Shown here piece by piece: positions 11,997-22,838 of a stretch of 25,965 nt of DNA. Origin of the DNA: Lingula anatina. Its lineage: Eukaryota > Brachiopoda > Lingulata > Lingulida > Lingulidae. The number at the start of each line of letters is the position of its first letter. Position 1 is the stretch's first letter. Where the stretch lies: the NCBI RefSeq assembly GCF_001039355.2, contig NW_019775824.1, positions 587,195-613,159 on the forward strand, in the 5' to 3' direction. A program made the position numbers and the translations under genes. The notes beneath the pieces were generated by a model that was given only the letters and a program-made list of their open reading frames with translations, was not told where the DNA came from and did no database searches.

Positions 11997-13618
11997 TTCA
12001 GCATGTCTGTTAAGGTGTCCTAAAGGCCTTCTTGGCTTAAAAAGTTTGACTGTATTCAAGCTGTTTCTTGGCCTCCTGGCCTGGTTTGTAGTATCAGGGG
12101 CAGGAACCTCTACTATGGTCTTCTCTGGTATCAAATCTCAGAATTAGACCTTTCGGATTTCCTTTGTGTTCAAATATAGACCACAGTTAGGTTAACCAGG
12201 TCATTTTTTGACGTATGAAGAAACTATTTCCTATCTTTCCAAGTGGAATGTGACCAGATGAAGGTTGAAGTGCCAACCAAGGTTTATCTCACATATAAAA
12301 TTATAGCTCTTGTTTGGAGAGACCGGCTTTTAATTTATTGATCAATATTCAATCATTTTGCTTAATTGACACTTTAAATTGGCTTAGGCCTAACAAATAA
12401 AATACATATAAAAGAAAAATTAATAAAACAATTATTATCATAGTTGTATGTTACAGTGAATATTAATTGACCTTTATTCAAGAATTCTGTTAATCTTTCA
12501 CAGTAAGTAAGATGTACAGTGACAGGCCATGTTAAAAACAAGATTGCACACATTGTTAAAATGAGGGAAATAGAAATTGTAGATTAAAAATTATTTGCTA
12601 TGTTCAAAAATTATTCTGTGTGGCAAAATCAAGAGTCAAAGTGAAGATTATTATTGAAGGTGGGGTGTTAAACCAATAATATCTGATTTGAAATAACGAG
12701 AGAACTGAAAACAAAAGCACCAAACATAAAACTACCCTATGAAATGCTCATGTTATTCCCTATAGTTCATAAGCCTATACTCCAAATTCAACCTAGCGAG
12801 CGGAAAAGAAAAATTCCACAATGTTTTTTTTTTCATAATCAAATCATCTCTGAATTGAGGTATTTATATTTAGATGAAAGACTGTAAATTTAAGCACTAT
12901 AATCATATCAGACTGACCAATGATGACCAAAAGATGACCCTACTGATAAGGTAACACATATGGGAGAAAACACATTTTTGTCTGAAATCTGATCCAAGCC
13001 TAAATTATGACTTCAGTGTGTTATACTAGTAAATGCCTTATTGCTTTGGGCAGGGCTAAGAAGAAAAAATGTTTGAAATAAAAGAATATGGATGAACTCC
13101 TAAGAGTCCTTAGGGTCCTAGCTTGTGCCAACACATTACCAAATTCTTAAGATGATTCGAGTAAATAAAATTAAAGGTTAAATCTACTGTATATGATAAC
13201 GTCAGAAGAATAGACATCGTTTTGGAGCAGCAAATTAAAGACAACAAAAATCTCTCTCTCTCTCTGTCTCATATTGACAAAAAAGTTGATAAAATTTGAA
13301 AGAGACTGATCCATAACTGCCTCCTCCATCCTTGCTCATCATATACGGTAAGCTTACAAAACAAAAAATGTAGAATCCATGCCTGTTTACCCGTCATATT
13401 GGCTGGTAACCTTTGGGAAATATGAAAACTGCATACTTGGTGCTCATAAAGCAAAACAGACCTATAATCTCAGGATTTTTACCAAGTCTGCAGAACCACT
13501 CATCTCTTACCAGTAACCAAATGCACAAATTCTAAAATATGAGAATTGTATCGGTATTAACTATTTTTAGTCTCTTTGAAACAATTCATTTCTTGCCATG
13601 TTTAATATCCTTTGTAGA
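11997..13618. other. Noncoding, AT-rich
   Basis: A short CT run lies at 13252-13268. No gene was recognised. Confidence 0.5.

Positions 13619-13675
<57 letters not shown>
13619..13675. repeat. (AT)n microsatellite
   Basis: About 28 uninterrupted AT units. Confidence 0.95.
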
Positions 13676-13677
<2 letters not shown>

Positions 13678-16600
13678 ATATTATCAAATGTGCATGATAC
13701 ACTAGTGTTCCTATAGTCTCTCTTAGTTCTAATTTGTTGTATATTTAAATAAATATCCTAAGAATGACTGTACTTTAAATCTTAAGTTGATGCCACAAAG
13801 GATTCATTTGCCTATTACCTCCTTCAAATCAAGCCTTAATAGACATAGTACTGAAAAAAAAATACAACTCTTTTCGTAAGCCCAGTAAAGCCAATTATCT
13901 TAAAATATCACTAGAAATCCGGTTTTCATCTTCTCCACATTTATCAACTTCACAAGACAAACAAAGCATGAAAAGCACCTCTCTAAATCTGTCAAATAGG
14001 CTTTATGATAATACTTCAAACCAGCGATACCCATCTTTAAAAAAAAAAAACCTGCCTCACTTTTACTCAAGTCAGAATCCCACACCCTATAATCAAACCA
14101 TTACAATGAAAAAGAATGCAAACAATCTTTTCACTGAAGTGCAAACAAACCGTTTAAAATGATTTATTTTCAAAACAGAAATGTGTACCAGCCGTTTTCT
14201 GCCCTTTGGGTATATATATATATATATATATATATCTGTCAAATAGAAACCCATAGGCTACATCATAATCAAAATGTACTGTATACTTATATGTAATTAT
14301 TTTATATACAAACTGACAGTTGCAGACACAACAACAATTCAGCTTTATAAAAGAAATAAACTTGTGGAAACTCCCTCTCTCTCTGCTGAAGAGGGAGATT
14401 TTTTCCTCATCTGCATTCATGTATGAGAAAATGAAACAATGTGAACAAAATGTGCCTTATGGAACAGGTTCAGGTGAAACATTATGTAACTTTATGTAAC
14501 ATATTTTAACCTTTGCCTAAGCAGTATATTTACCACACCCAAGTATTCAATAAATTAGCTTATGCTTGGCCAACTAACTACTGAAGAAACTATTACACAA
14601 TACAACAGCCAACACTACTTTACTTACAACTTCTCTACGTAGGGTGAGCTCTCATATCTGCGGAATTAACTTGTCACTTTGACAAACAATCAATAATGTT
14701 TGTTATATGGCCAACGATTATTTAAATAGAAACAAAGCACTCTTTCATCTCTTTATGAATGAATTTTATATGAAAATAAATATTTCCAACCTTTCAGCTA
14801 CTTGGGAATGAGTGAATGAAATGAAATGATTGATAGGATGGCATGCTGAGGATCCACCAGCATGATTACAATACACAGCTGACTGTAAAAAGATGAGCAA
14901 CTGATGGACTTGCTGAGGGTCCACTAAGTTAATTGCAATGCACTTATTTGTTAACCACGTTGATCAGTTCAAAACAAATCTCAAAATGTCTACCAAACAC
15001 CTGAATATTTTGTGCCCACATCACCTACAAGACATCCCTGCAGTCTGATAATGCTGGGTCCCAGACAAAGTTAAACACTACATACCTAACACACAGACAA
15101 ACAAAACACCACTGATAGCTAGATAGAATACCCTCAATGGTGACTTGGATATTGGAAACATTAGAATTCCAATGCATCCTGAGAGATAATTGCACAGGAC
15201 CATGATGTGAGGTTATATTCATGTCTCAAAAATAATCTTTTTACAAATTTTGGAAATGTGATTATTTCCTGTGGGTGAAAGGAATAATTTACTAGTACAG
15301 CAATACGTCATTCTGGCAAATTTTACTTGCAATCCAAGGAAAGGCCTGAAAATATGTCAAAATTTCAAAAGAAAAAGGCAGTACAGTCCTTTCACACACC
15401 AATGACATTTGACAACTGAAGTATGTTTCTAGTTATCCAACAGATGACAGATCCATTAGAGGTCACTTCATTATCATGACACCATGAAAATTCCAGAATG
15501 ATTTTTGACAGATGCCATTTCTGAGCTGAGCCCAATTTTGGTGAAATGAAGATGGAGAGAGATGCAATGGGTCATTTGGAAAAAGCAAAATAAAAATTCC
15601 ACCAGCATTTGTGAGAGGCTGATATGCTGTAGCTGTTTTATAAAGAAATGTTTCATGTACACCAGAAACCTGGGTGAAATAGTCTCAGTCAATATTTCAG
15701 TATGGCTAAGAAATGTGAAAGAAACCAATGTGGCATTTAAACTTCATTTTTTAAATGCCACAACTTAATGAAAGAAAACTTTTCCTCAACATCAACAAAA
15801 TACAAGGAAAAATTTCTAGTGATTTTTGGTAATAAAGTACAAAAGTGGTCTAAGGCAGCATTTGTCCACTTTTTAACAAACAATAGCTACCTGGCTTTCT
15901 TGAAAATCAACAACAAACGGACTAGTAAGAAAGGTGTAAAATCCTCCCTGACTGGAATAATATTATAATTATCAATAATTTCAACCCATCCTTTTCATGA
16001 TAACATCATAACATACCATCTTTAATCAGCTCATCATCTGACCTGACAGATAAATATAATATCCTATTACTGGTATTAACTCAAAGACTGCTATTTCTAA
16101 AGAAAATAGATGTACTGTATTCTCTTAACTTAATTTATCATAGATTAAGAGGAGAAGATCATCTCTCAGAACTGTGACACAGCTATATAAATATATACAA
16201 AATTTCTTATTTCTCCCCCATCTAATTCTGCATATCTCTTACACTTCCCTCAATTATTCTAAAACATTTGCTTTAAAGCGTCTCTCTTATCTCAATAACA
16301 ATCTGAGATTTATGCAGATAGAGGTATTTTCACTCTCCACCTCAATAATATAGTAGTAAGTGGCCTGGGGTATGGTGTGTAATTGCTGTCTTGGAATGCG
16401 TCTCCCCCTCCCTCCCACTTCAGTGTCAACACATCAACACAGGTAGGACTAACTGAACAGGCAGAGAGACAAGAGCCCCCCCCCCCCTTCCACACATACA
16501 CTGGGCAATTTTCTCAAAATAACTCAAGATCCAAAGTTGAGCCTAATTTCTTATTTATTTTAACATATTTTAAACCACAAGTGAAGCCATTCTAATTAAA

Positions 16601-17118
16601 TTTTGGGCCTTTGTTATAAGAAGAAAGAGATAAGACATTTTTCCTCATGTTTTGCATTAAATAAAATTCTGCCCAATCGTTTCTCAACATCTCACAGAAC
16701 TAACAATAAATACATGGCTCAGAAAATACAGCAATTCTTTACTTCAATCCAGTGTAACATTTATTTTAATTCCCTTTTAAACCTCTATAAAAAGAGGACA
16801 GGGCAAGAATTTCAGTTTTAAGTTAACTATCTTATAAAGAGATGGCTGAGACCTTTCAAACTTAATTATACATATACATGTATATTACACAAGAACATTA
16901 CCATCACGATTATGTATATCTCGCTATCCAAATACCATGGCAACCATCTTGGGGTTAATAATTAAAGGATATAGCTACCTCCTAGCTTAGATCATTCAGG
17001 TAATATCTCTTGGTGCGGAGGCTTATAATAACTGAAGCAGGAGCTACATGGAAGCTATGTAAACACGGAACTTGTTATTTAGGGAGCTGTAAATCACTTA
17101 CTGTGGTATGTCAGGGAA

Positions 17119-17120
<2 letters not shown>
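13676..17120. other. Noncoding, with minor repeats
   Basis: Contains an AT run at 14210-14236, a weak ~32-bp direct repeat (14845 and 14912), a perfect hairpin at 15729-15762 and a C run at 16477-16488. No gene was recognised. Confidence 0.5.
15729..15762. repeat. Perfect 13-bp hairpin, 8-base loop
   Basis: TGTGGCATTTAAA (15729-15741) is the exact reverse complement of TTTAAATGCCACA (15750-15762). Confidence 0.85.
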
Positions 17121-17180
<60 letters not shown>

Positions 17181-17184
17181 GGGG
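17121..17184. repeat. Compound (GT)n(GA)nGn microsatellite
   Basis: About 15 GT units, then GA units with one AA interruption, then a G run. Confidence 0.95.
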
Positions 17185-17640
17185 CTTCCATGTAACAAAA
17201 AATGCATACAACACAACATCCTATAATTCTTCAAAACAAAATACCATTTTAACCCTTGAAGTCTGTAGAAGAGGTCAAAGTATACAATACATTCAGTTCC
17301 ATAGCCTGCTCTAACCAAGTCTAACATCTGGATTAATATACCCCAAAAATAAAAATAAATAAAATTTTAAAAAATAATAATAATATAATAAAAAACCCTA
17401 GATGGCCATCAGTGAAGAAAAGAAATATGACATTTTTCATTGCATTTTGAAATATGTTTTATCATACACTTATACATAACTTTCAAGTCATAGGTCTATA
17501 AAGCTAAAAAAAACTTTTAGACAGTTTATGAATGATGTAATGCAGTCAACTAGCTTCTATGTTGTCCCAATATCTAACAGTTGAAATCTACCACAATAAA
17601 CATCTAAAATTCACATTTAAACAAAAGTTAATAAAAATTG
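17185..17640. other. Noncoding, start of the zyxin-like intron
   Basis: AT-rich, with an A/T-only stretch at 17345-17395. It lies directly downstream of the exon's donor on the minus strand. Confidence 0.6.
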
Positions 17641-17648
17641 TCACTCAC
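17641..17648 (-). other. 5' splice donor of the zyxin-like exon
   Basis: On the minus strand the exon reads TATTATG followed by GTGAGTGA, a strong donor. Reading past it gives a stop within three codons. It splits a glycine codon after the first base, so the next exon should start by completing Gly and then give the first LIM cysteine within a few residues. Confidence 0.85.
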
Positions 17649-19521
17649 CATAATATTCACCAGGCGGATGCTGCTCCAAATCCTTTTCAATATTACTTGT
17701 CATAACCTCCAGTTTCTTCTCCGCTTCTGTCAGACCTTGGGATTTAGGTGGCGTAACTTGAAAACCAAGGCCACTCTTCTGGTTGGACGATCTAGACGAC
17801 ACTGAGAGAGATGGCGAAGCAGGGGGTGCTGGGTAATTATTGGCCGTTGTTGCTGGGTAAGAAACTGCTGTAGACGTGTAAAACTGAGGCACAGCAGAGG
17901 CAGAATTGGCCATGACAGGTACCGTCTCTGTGTTATGTGGCCCGTAATATGGCGGAGGTGGCTCTCGAGGTTCTGGCGACACTGAGCTTCGTTTTGATGA
18001 AGACCCAGAAGATGACAACCTCATTTCTCTCTCTAACTGCTGAGTCAACGCAGCTAGTTTCTTCTCAGCCTCGCTGGGACCGGGAGATTTTGGCGCTATG
18101 ACATCGTAGTGGAGTAATACCTTACTCTGTCCACCACTAGATGACGACCCTGCAGGCGACATAGCGCCCCCTGCCACTGTATTCCTATACACTGGGCTCT
18201 GACTGCTGGTCTGTGTGGCAGCGGACACAGCCACCCCCTGCACACCCCCAGCCCCCACCCTCTGCCCAGCCAGATGGGGTTGTTGTTGTTGTTGTTGTTG
18301 TAGAAGATTGGGGTGCACAGTATTTGGTGAGGCCAGATTCAGTTTAATTGGGGTGCTGTGATTAGGTATACCTTGATGCAGAACATGATTCAGACCATGG
18401 GGGACGTGATGGTGATGGGTGTTGTTGCCATGGTGATGGGTGTTGTTGCCACCACCTATCCTAGAATGCCTGGGATCATTATACGCCGGTGGCAGCGCAG
18501 CGGGATCATTATTGTTTGTGTACTTTCTGTCCATGGTTTGCAGGGGACTTGACCCCGCGCTTCCTCCGCTGTGACTGTGTCTGGGAGATTCTGCTGCTGT
18601 CTGATTGGTTACATAATGCTCGTACCCCAGTGAAGACAAACTGGAGCGCTGACTGGGATATTTCTCGTTGGCGTTGATCATACCAGAGTGTGGACTTGGG
18701 AACCGGTCCATTAATGCTGTGTTCACCAGACTGGTGCGTGGACTGGAGTGCTTGGAGTCAGCACTCACACTGGACCTTGGGCTGACACTGGCCCCCCTGG
18801 TGCCCCCCACTCTGTGTTGATCATAGGAGGGGGGGAGAGGGGGGTTCACCAGGGATCCTCGGCGGCTACCACCATTTGGATCCCCACCACTGCCTACACT
18901 GCCTGTGCTAGTCCGAGGACTACTGGAGTAGAGGTAGGTCCCTGTGGTACTCTGTCTCCCCAACAGGTGCCCCTGGGTACTGTTCAGTGGTGAGGCTCCC
19001 ATAGGGGGCACCTGCTGCAGCTGATGATGTTGCTGTGAAATCCCAATCGTGTATGCCCCACCGTTCTCTGCAGAAGTATAACCCAGATTGGCAGCTCTGG
19101 CAACTGCGATTTGGGATGACATTGGGAGCCCAGAACGGTTATCTACAGCAAAGGGGTAACCTGTAGCGTTTTGTTTAAGCATACTTGTGGTGTCGCCTCC
19201 ACTACCGCTACTAGCTGTCCTCGTCCTTAGGTCCTTCACTGGCACAACCAAGGAATTCCCGGCGTCTAAATCCCTGCCGTCGGATGCATTATATTCCGGA
19301 TTAAATCCCGTGTACGGCGTGTATTTCGGCGGTTGTTCTCCGCGTTGAATGTGCTGGAGATAAAGCTCACGTTTCTTCTGAAACTCCAAGCCGGCTGAAG
19401 TGTCTGATCGCCTAGGTATGTCTTCTCTCCAAAAAGTCTGCGGCGTCGGGACCCCAAACATGCCCAGGTCCCTCTCTATCTGGGTAACATCGCGATCATC
19501 CAACTCTGTGTAGTGATCCAT
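17649..19521 (-). CDS. Zyxin/LPP/TRIP6-family adaptor, first coding exon (pre-LIM half)
   Basis: This exon has 624 complete codons plus one base of a glycine codon. It starts at an ATG in good context (A at -3, G at +4) and ends at a GTGAGT donor. The last ~30 residues, LTEAEKKLEVMTSNIEKDLE followed by QHPPGEYYG, match the segment that in LPP, zyxin and TRIP6 sits just before LIM1 (TRIP6 has PPSGEYFG followed by the first LIM cysteines). The rest is low-complexity and rich in Pro, Ser, Gly, Gln and His, as expected of pre-LIM regions. Visible motifs are PPxY at residues 64-67, 230-233, 344-347 and 522-525; repeated SPR[ST/H]S at about 201, 247, 260 and 312; RRGSL at 220-224; a His/Asn repeat at 354-372; and seven glutamines at 408-414. 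Family members link focal adhesions and cell junctions to actin and can enter the nucleus. No classic FPPPP Ena/VASP site is seen. The LIM exons were not found, so the gene is partial here. Confidence 0.8.
18280..18300 (-). repeat. Pure (CAA)7 run coding for polyglutamine
   Basis: Seven consecutive CAA codons on the minus strand code for Gln 408-414 of the zyxin-like protein. A pure trinucleotide run in a coding exon is likely to vary in length between individuals. Confidence 0.9.
18409..18450 (-). repeat. Two exact 21-nt coding repeats (GNNTHHH)
   Basis: The plus-strand 21-mer beginning ATGGTGATGGGTGTTGTTGC occurs twice without a mismatch. It gives the GNNTHHH-type peptide repeat near residues 358-372. 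The exact identity points to a recent slippage or duplication event. Confidence 0.85.
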
Positions 19522-19524
19522 GGT

Positions 19525-19546
19525 CCATTTAAGTGTTAAGTGTCAT
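19525..19546 (-). promoter_or_regulatory. Short upstream ORFs before the zyxin-like start
   Basis: A five-residue ORF (ATGACACTTAACACTTAA, 19546 to 19529) lies just upstream of the main ATG. A second ATG at 19528, seven bases upstream and out of frame, opens a 10-codon ORF that overlaps the main start. This assumes the region is transcribed and unspliced leader, which the sequence does not prove. Confidence 0.4.
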
Positions 19547-21343
19547 GGAAAAGCTTAAAGCACCAAGAAATGAAGAGCTATCCGTAAGTTTGCTAACTTC
19601 TTCTCTTTCCTGCTTGACTCACTTCTCACGTCTCTGGCGGGGACGCGGAAGAATACCAAAACATGTGCTACCGTTTACATTTGCAATATATTTCATATTT
19701 CTGGGTTTATATCACTTAAAAATACTAAACAAATATTAATGCAGCAGCAAATGTTTCAATATTCATAATTATGACTGAAATGGGCATTTTCAATGACTAA
19801 ATTTGCATGAACTATGTTTTCACGCCGCGATGGCAAGATAAGCCGGAAATCCTTTGTCAGTTCAGTCGCGGTGAACTAAAATAGAAATTGGAAACCGAAG
19901 CACACAACGAGTCACTTTGTAAATAAACAAATGATAACCGCAAGAAAACATTATTCAAACATCTCATTGATCGGTTGATTAGATTAGAAATATGGCAAAA
20001 TAATATATTTGTCCTTTGTAAATTTGAAAGCACTTACTGAGTTCAAATTGACAAAATATTGGTGCCAACAAATTTGTTGATTATTTGTGGGGGACGTATA
20101 TGGGGGGGGGGGGATTTAGCCTTTATATGATAAGATATAGACATGTTCATCTAACTGAGTGATTCAGAAGAAATATTTTGAAGTAAGTTAGTAGGAGTAG
20201 TGTCTACATTTATAAAAGGAATTGAAGTTACGCATATTTAACCAATCAATAACCTCATACCTACAAATATATACAATGGATTCTTTATTGATACACCTTT
20301 ACAAATAAGGTACAATCAAAGACAAAGACAATTACATCTAACTACAACAGTACAAACAGGTATATAAATAAATATAAATATACATGATTTCAATGTTTAC
20401 ATGTAGCATAATATCAATAAGTTACTTTATAATAAGTTATATAAGGAATGTATGATGGCAATCTATACATGAAGGTGATGAATTAGAATGAGTACATTGG
20501 AGAGAGTATATATATATATATAAAGGTCTACACACAATCATCTAAATATCTAAATATTTTGAAATAATGACTAAGTAAATAATGCTGCAAATTTGTGGTC
20601 CTTTTATTCGATTATTTGCACGTATTGTTCAGTTTGAGTTTTATTTGAATGTGATATACATGCACTCGGTATTTGTGATATGAATCACACATTGTGTGAA
20701 ATCATATATATTTTTGGAAAAGAAATTGACAAAAACTATACTTTCATACAGTTATATTTGGGGCATTTTTCTAAATTTGGGATTATTTAGACTCTATATT
20801 GCATTGTTTTGTTTTTGAAAACCTAAGCGCCTTTGAAGAAAACTTGAAGTTTAGATGCGATAGTTGGGAAACAAAATAATTGTGTTTGAGAAGACGAGAA
20901 CGTGTCCCAGCCGTGTCTCACTGTCCACACAGATAAAAGATGTCACTTCTGAAACTGAGTAAGACATGCTTCTTAAAAATGTACATCTATGTCAAAATGT
21001 GTGTTTTAGATTTTTGAAGCTGCACTCAAAAAGAAACTTTCAAATGCATATTTTAATAGCTTTTTTAGTTTTGTCTATATGATAAACCTAGAGTCTTATC
21101 ATTGGCTTATCTTGGCTAAGTTATTCTTAGCGCCCTCTTTCTAAATAAAAATACAAATACTGAGCTGAAAGTGTTGGTAAATGTAACTTATGCAGTGTAA
21201 TTCAGTCGGTGTAAGTAGAAAGTGGTATTATATATTTTACGTAGCTATGAGATTACAAATCACTTATCTATATTCAGTGAAATGATGAATAAATTTACGA
21301 TAGATTTAAGAGAGAGCAGTGTTATACGCCAAAGGCACCTCCC

Positions 21344-21345
<2 letters not shown>

Positions 21346-21394
<49 letters not shown>

Positions 21395-21404
21395 CCCCCC
21401 CCCC
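21346..21404. repeat. (CT)n followed by a C run
   Basis: About 22 CT units then about 14 C. Confidence 0.95.
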
Positions 21405-21553
21405 AAATGCGGGCCTTAATTACAGATTAACAGTTATGTTATAATATAAGTACTTGAATCTGAACTGTGCAGTTTGTAAGTTAAGATGAAAGAACCCAAT
21501 GGGATGGAAGGTTTTGATTTATTTAGATCCGCCTTCCATAAACCACAATAAGG

Positions 21554-21620
<67 letters not shown>
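21554..21620. repeat. (AT)n microsatellite
   Basis: About 33 uninterrupted AT units. Confidence 0.95.
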
Positions 21621-21624
<4 letters not shown>

Positions 21625-21967
21625 ATACTATATATGTCAGGTAGTTCTGCCACTGTGTACACAGGTTTTATACATGCACTGGTACTTGTAGGATTCCCAG
21701 AAAAGTAAAACAAATAATTCAGTTTAATTGTCCAAGTTGGAATTAAGTCACGTTTAGCTTTCAACTTGACTTTAGTGGCTGATCAGTGCATTTAATAAAT
21801 AAATTCATGAAATGAATATAAATAATGATGAAAATAATAACTGTTGCTCTGTTTTGTATTTTAAACTATTGGGATTAAATGAACATACTAGTAGTCATAT
21901 ATCCCTGTTTGATTTAAGATATGCTGTATTTAAGTAGATGAAATCTGAAAAATAAATAAGTGCATCC

Positions 21968-22058
21968 CATTTCAAATCTTTTCAGTGATCTTCCTAGTAT
22001 ATATATAGTAGATGTACCTGTATAAGTCTATGATGGACTGACTGTGAGAAACAGAACA
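21968..22058 (+). promoter_or_regulatory. Probable 5' leader of the CLC gene with an acceptor-like site and a uORF
   Basis: A pyrimidine-rich CATTTCAAATCTTTTCAG ends at 21985 and looks like a 3' splice site, so a noncoding first exon may lie upstream; a GTAAGA donor-like site at 20959 is one possible partner. The leader contains a 9-codon ORF, ATG at 22012 to TGA at 22041, ending 17 bases before the main ATG. The splice reading is inference. Confidence 0.35.
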
Positions 22059-22277
22059 ATGGAGGAAGAGAACCTAACACAAAACAACCGCGTCCCTAGC
22101 CCAGAGCCCCCGTCTGATGCCAGTGATATTACAACCAATGGAAGCCAGTTACGGCATCGCGAGAGACGAACTAGCTCCAGTCAGAGACGGCTGGCCAAAT
22201 ATGGGTCAACACATGAACCGCCGAAAGATGACGCTGTTTTTTATCCTCAGGATGATAAACATTCCTTCTTTGCTAAG
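22059..22277 (+). CDS. CLC chloride/proton transporter (ClC-6/7 type), exon 1
   Basis: This exon holds 73 codons in phase 0, starting at an ATG with A at -3 and G at +4; an upstream in-frame GTG at 22044 is not needed. It codes for a hydrophilic cytosolic N-terminus (MEEENLTQNN... to ...DDKHSFFAK) rich in Ser, Arg and Pro, and ends at AAG|GTAAGA. With the seven exons that follow it makes about 456 residues of a CLC protein. The family works as membrane dimers: ClC-6 and ClC-7 exchange chloride for protons in late endosomes and lysosomes, while other members are channels. I see no [DE]xxxL[LI] lysosomal sorting signal in this exon. Assignment to the ClC-6/7 group rests on ESMDY in exon 2 and on the helix motifs of exons 5 and 6. 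The C-terminal half, including any CBS domains, is outside the window. Confidence 0.75.
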
Positions 22278-22810
22278 GTAAGACATAATTATATTAAAGC
22301 AGGTGAATAAAGAGGTTAAGCATGGATATATGTGAAAAATTACAATAAGCACTTACTGCAACTCTAAGCCCAAACTTTGGAAGTAAGGGAAGGTTACTTC
22401 TGAAATTAGACTGAAAGTTGCATGCAATCTGACCCTGAATTTCTATATAATTATTGGGTTGTATTGAATGTCTAGGGATATTGACAATGTCTGTGCTATA
22501 TAATACTTCAGTTGTGTTAAATGTCTAGTGGCGAGATATCGAGAGTGTCTATACTATATAATACTTCTGTTGTATTAAATGTTTAGGACCAGGATATGGA
22601 GAATGTCTATACTATATTATTCATCAGTTGCATTAATTGTGTAGATATTGAGAATGTCTATACTATATAATACTTCAGTTGTATTAAATATCTAAGGGCA
22701 GGATATTGAGTTTGCCTATATTATATTATTCATGGATTGTATTAATGTCTATGGGCGGGATATCGAAAGTGTTTATACTATATAATTCATCGGTTATAAT
22801 AAATGTCTAG
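22278..22810 (+). other. CLC intron 1, mostly a tandem array
   Basis: The intron runs from a GTAAGA donor to a probable TCTAG acceptor at 22806-22810. Its first ~180 bases are unremarkable AT-rich DNA. From 22458 on it is made of diverged ~57-bp tandem copies, annotated separately. Confidence 0.65.
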
Positions 22811-22838
22811 GGCCGAGATATCGAGAGTGTTTATACCA
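22458..22838 (+). repeat. ~57-bp tandem repeat, seven diverged copies, overlapping the exon 2 acceptor
   Basis: Copies start near 22458, 22511, 22569, 22627, 22678, 22735 and 22792 (lengths 53, 58, 58, 51, 57, 57 and a partial last one). A shared core reads roughly TTGTATTAAATGTCTAG, then GGCGAGATATCGAGAGTGTC, then TATACTATATAATACTTCA. The seventh copy contains the likely AG acceptor at 22809-22810 and the first codons of exon 2; the copies diverge from it at the ACCCAC that follows. Copies 1-4 keep a TAG at the acceptor position; copies 5 and 6 read TAA and TAT there. Confidence 0.85.

Larger units (their letters stand above)
1..17648 (-). other. Presumed first intron of the zyxin-like gene (or intron plus flanking DNA)
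   Basis: The donor at 17648 implies an intron extending left. I looked on the minus strand for the C-x2-C...H-x2-C-x2-C-x2-C signature of LIM exons and found none. The search was by eye and small exons could be missed. No other gene was recognised in this stretch; its repeats are listed separately. Confidence 0.45.
19522..21985. other. Intergenic region between the divergent genes
   Basis: There is no convincing gene in this ~2.5 kb. It is AT-rich. A modest CpG-containing patch at 19620-19660 and 19820-19875 includes a CCGGAAAT ETS-like core and is the best guess for the zyxin-like gene's promoter or leader. Simple repeats are G12 at 20102-20113, a short AT run at 20504-20522, a CT/C tract at 21346-21404 and a long AT tract at 21554-21620. 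A CAATAAA on the minus strand near 20283 could be a chance polyadenylation signal. Confidence 0.5.

Noticed and set aside
18358-18993. Plus-strand open frames inside the zyxin-like exon
   Set aside because: They are antisense shadows of a long GC-richer exon; the minus-strand reading has the family motif and proper splice border.
20280-20420. CAATAAA on the minus strand as the 3' end of another gene
   Set aside because: There is no upstream coding exon on that strand in the intergenic region, and such hexamers are frequent by chance in AT-rich DNA.
22044-22058. GTG at 22044 as CLC start
   Set aside because: It is non-ATG, and a strong-context ATG lies in frame five codons downstream.
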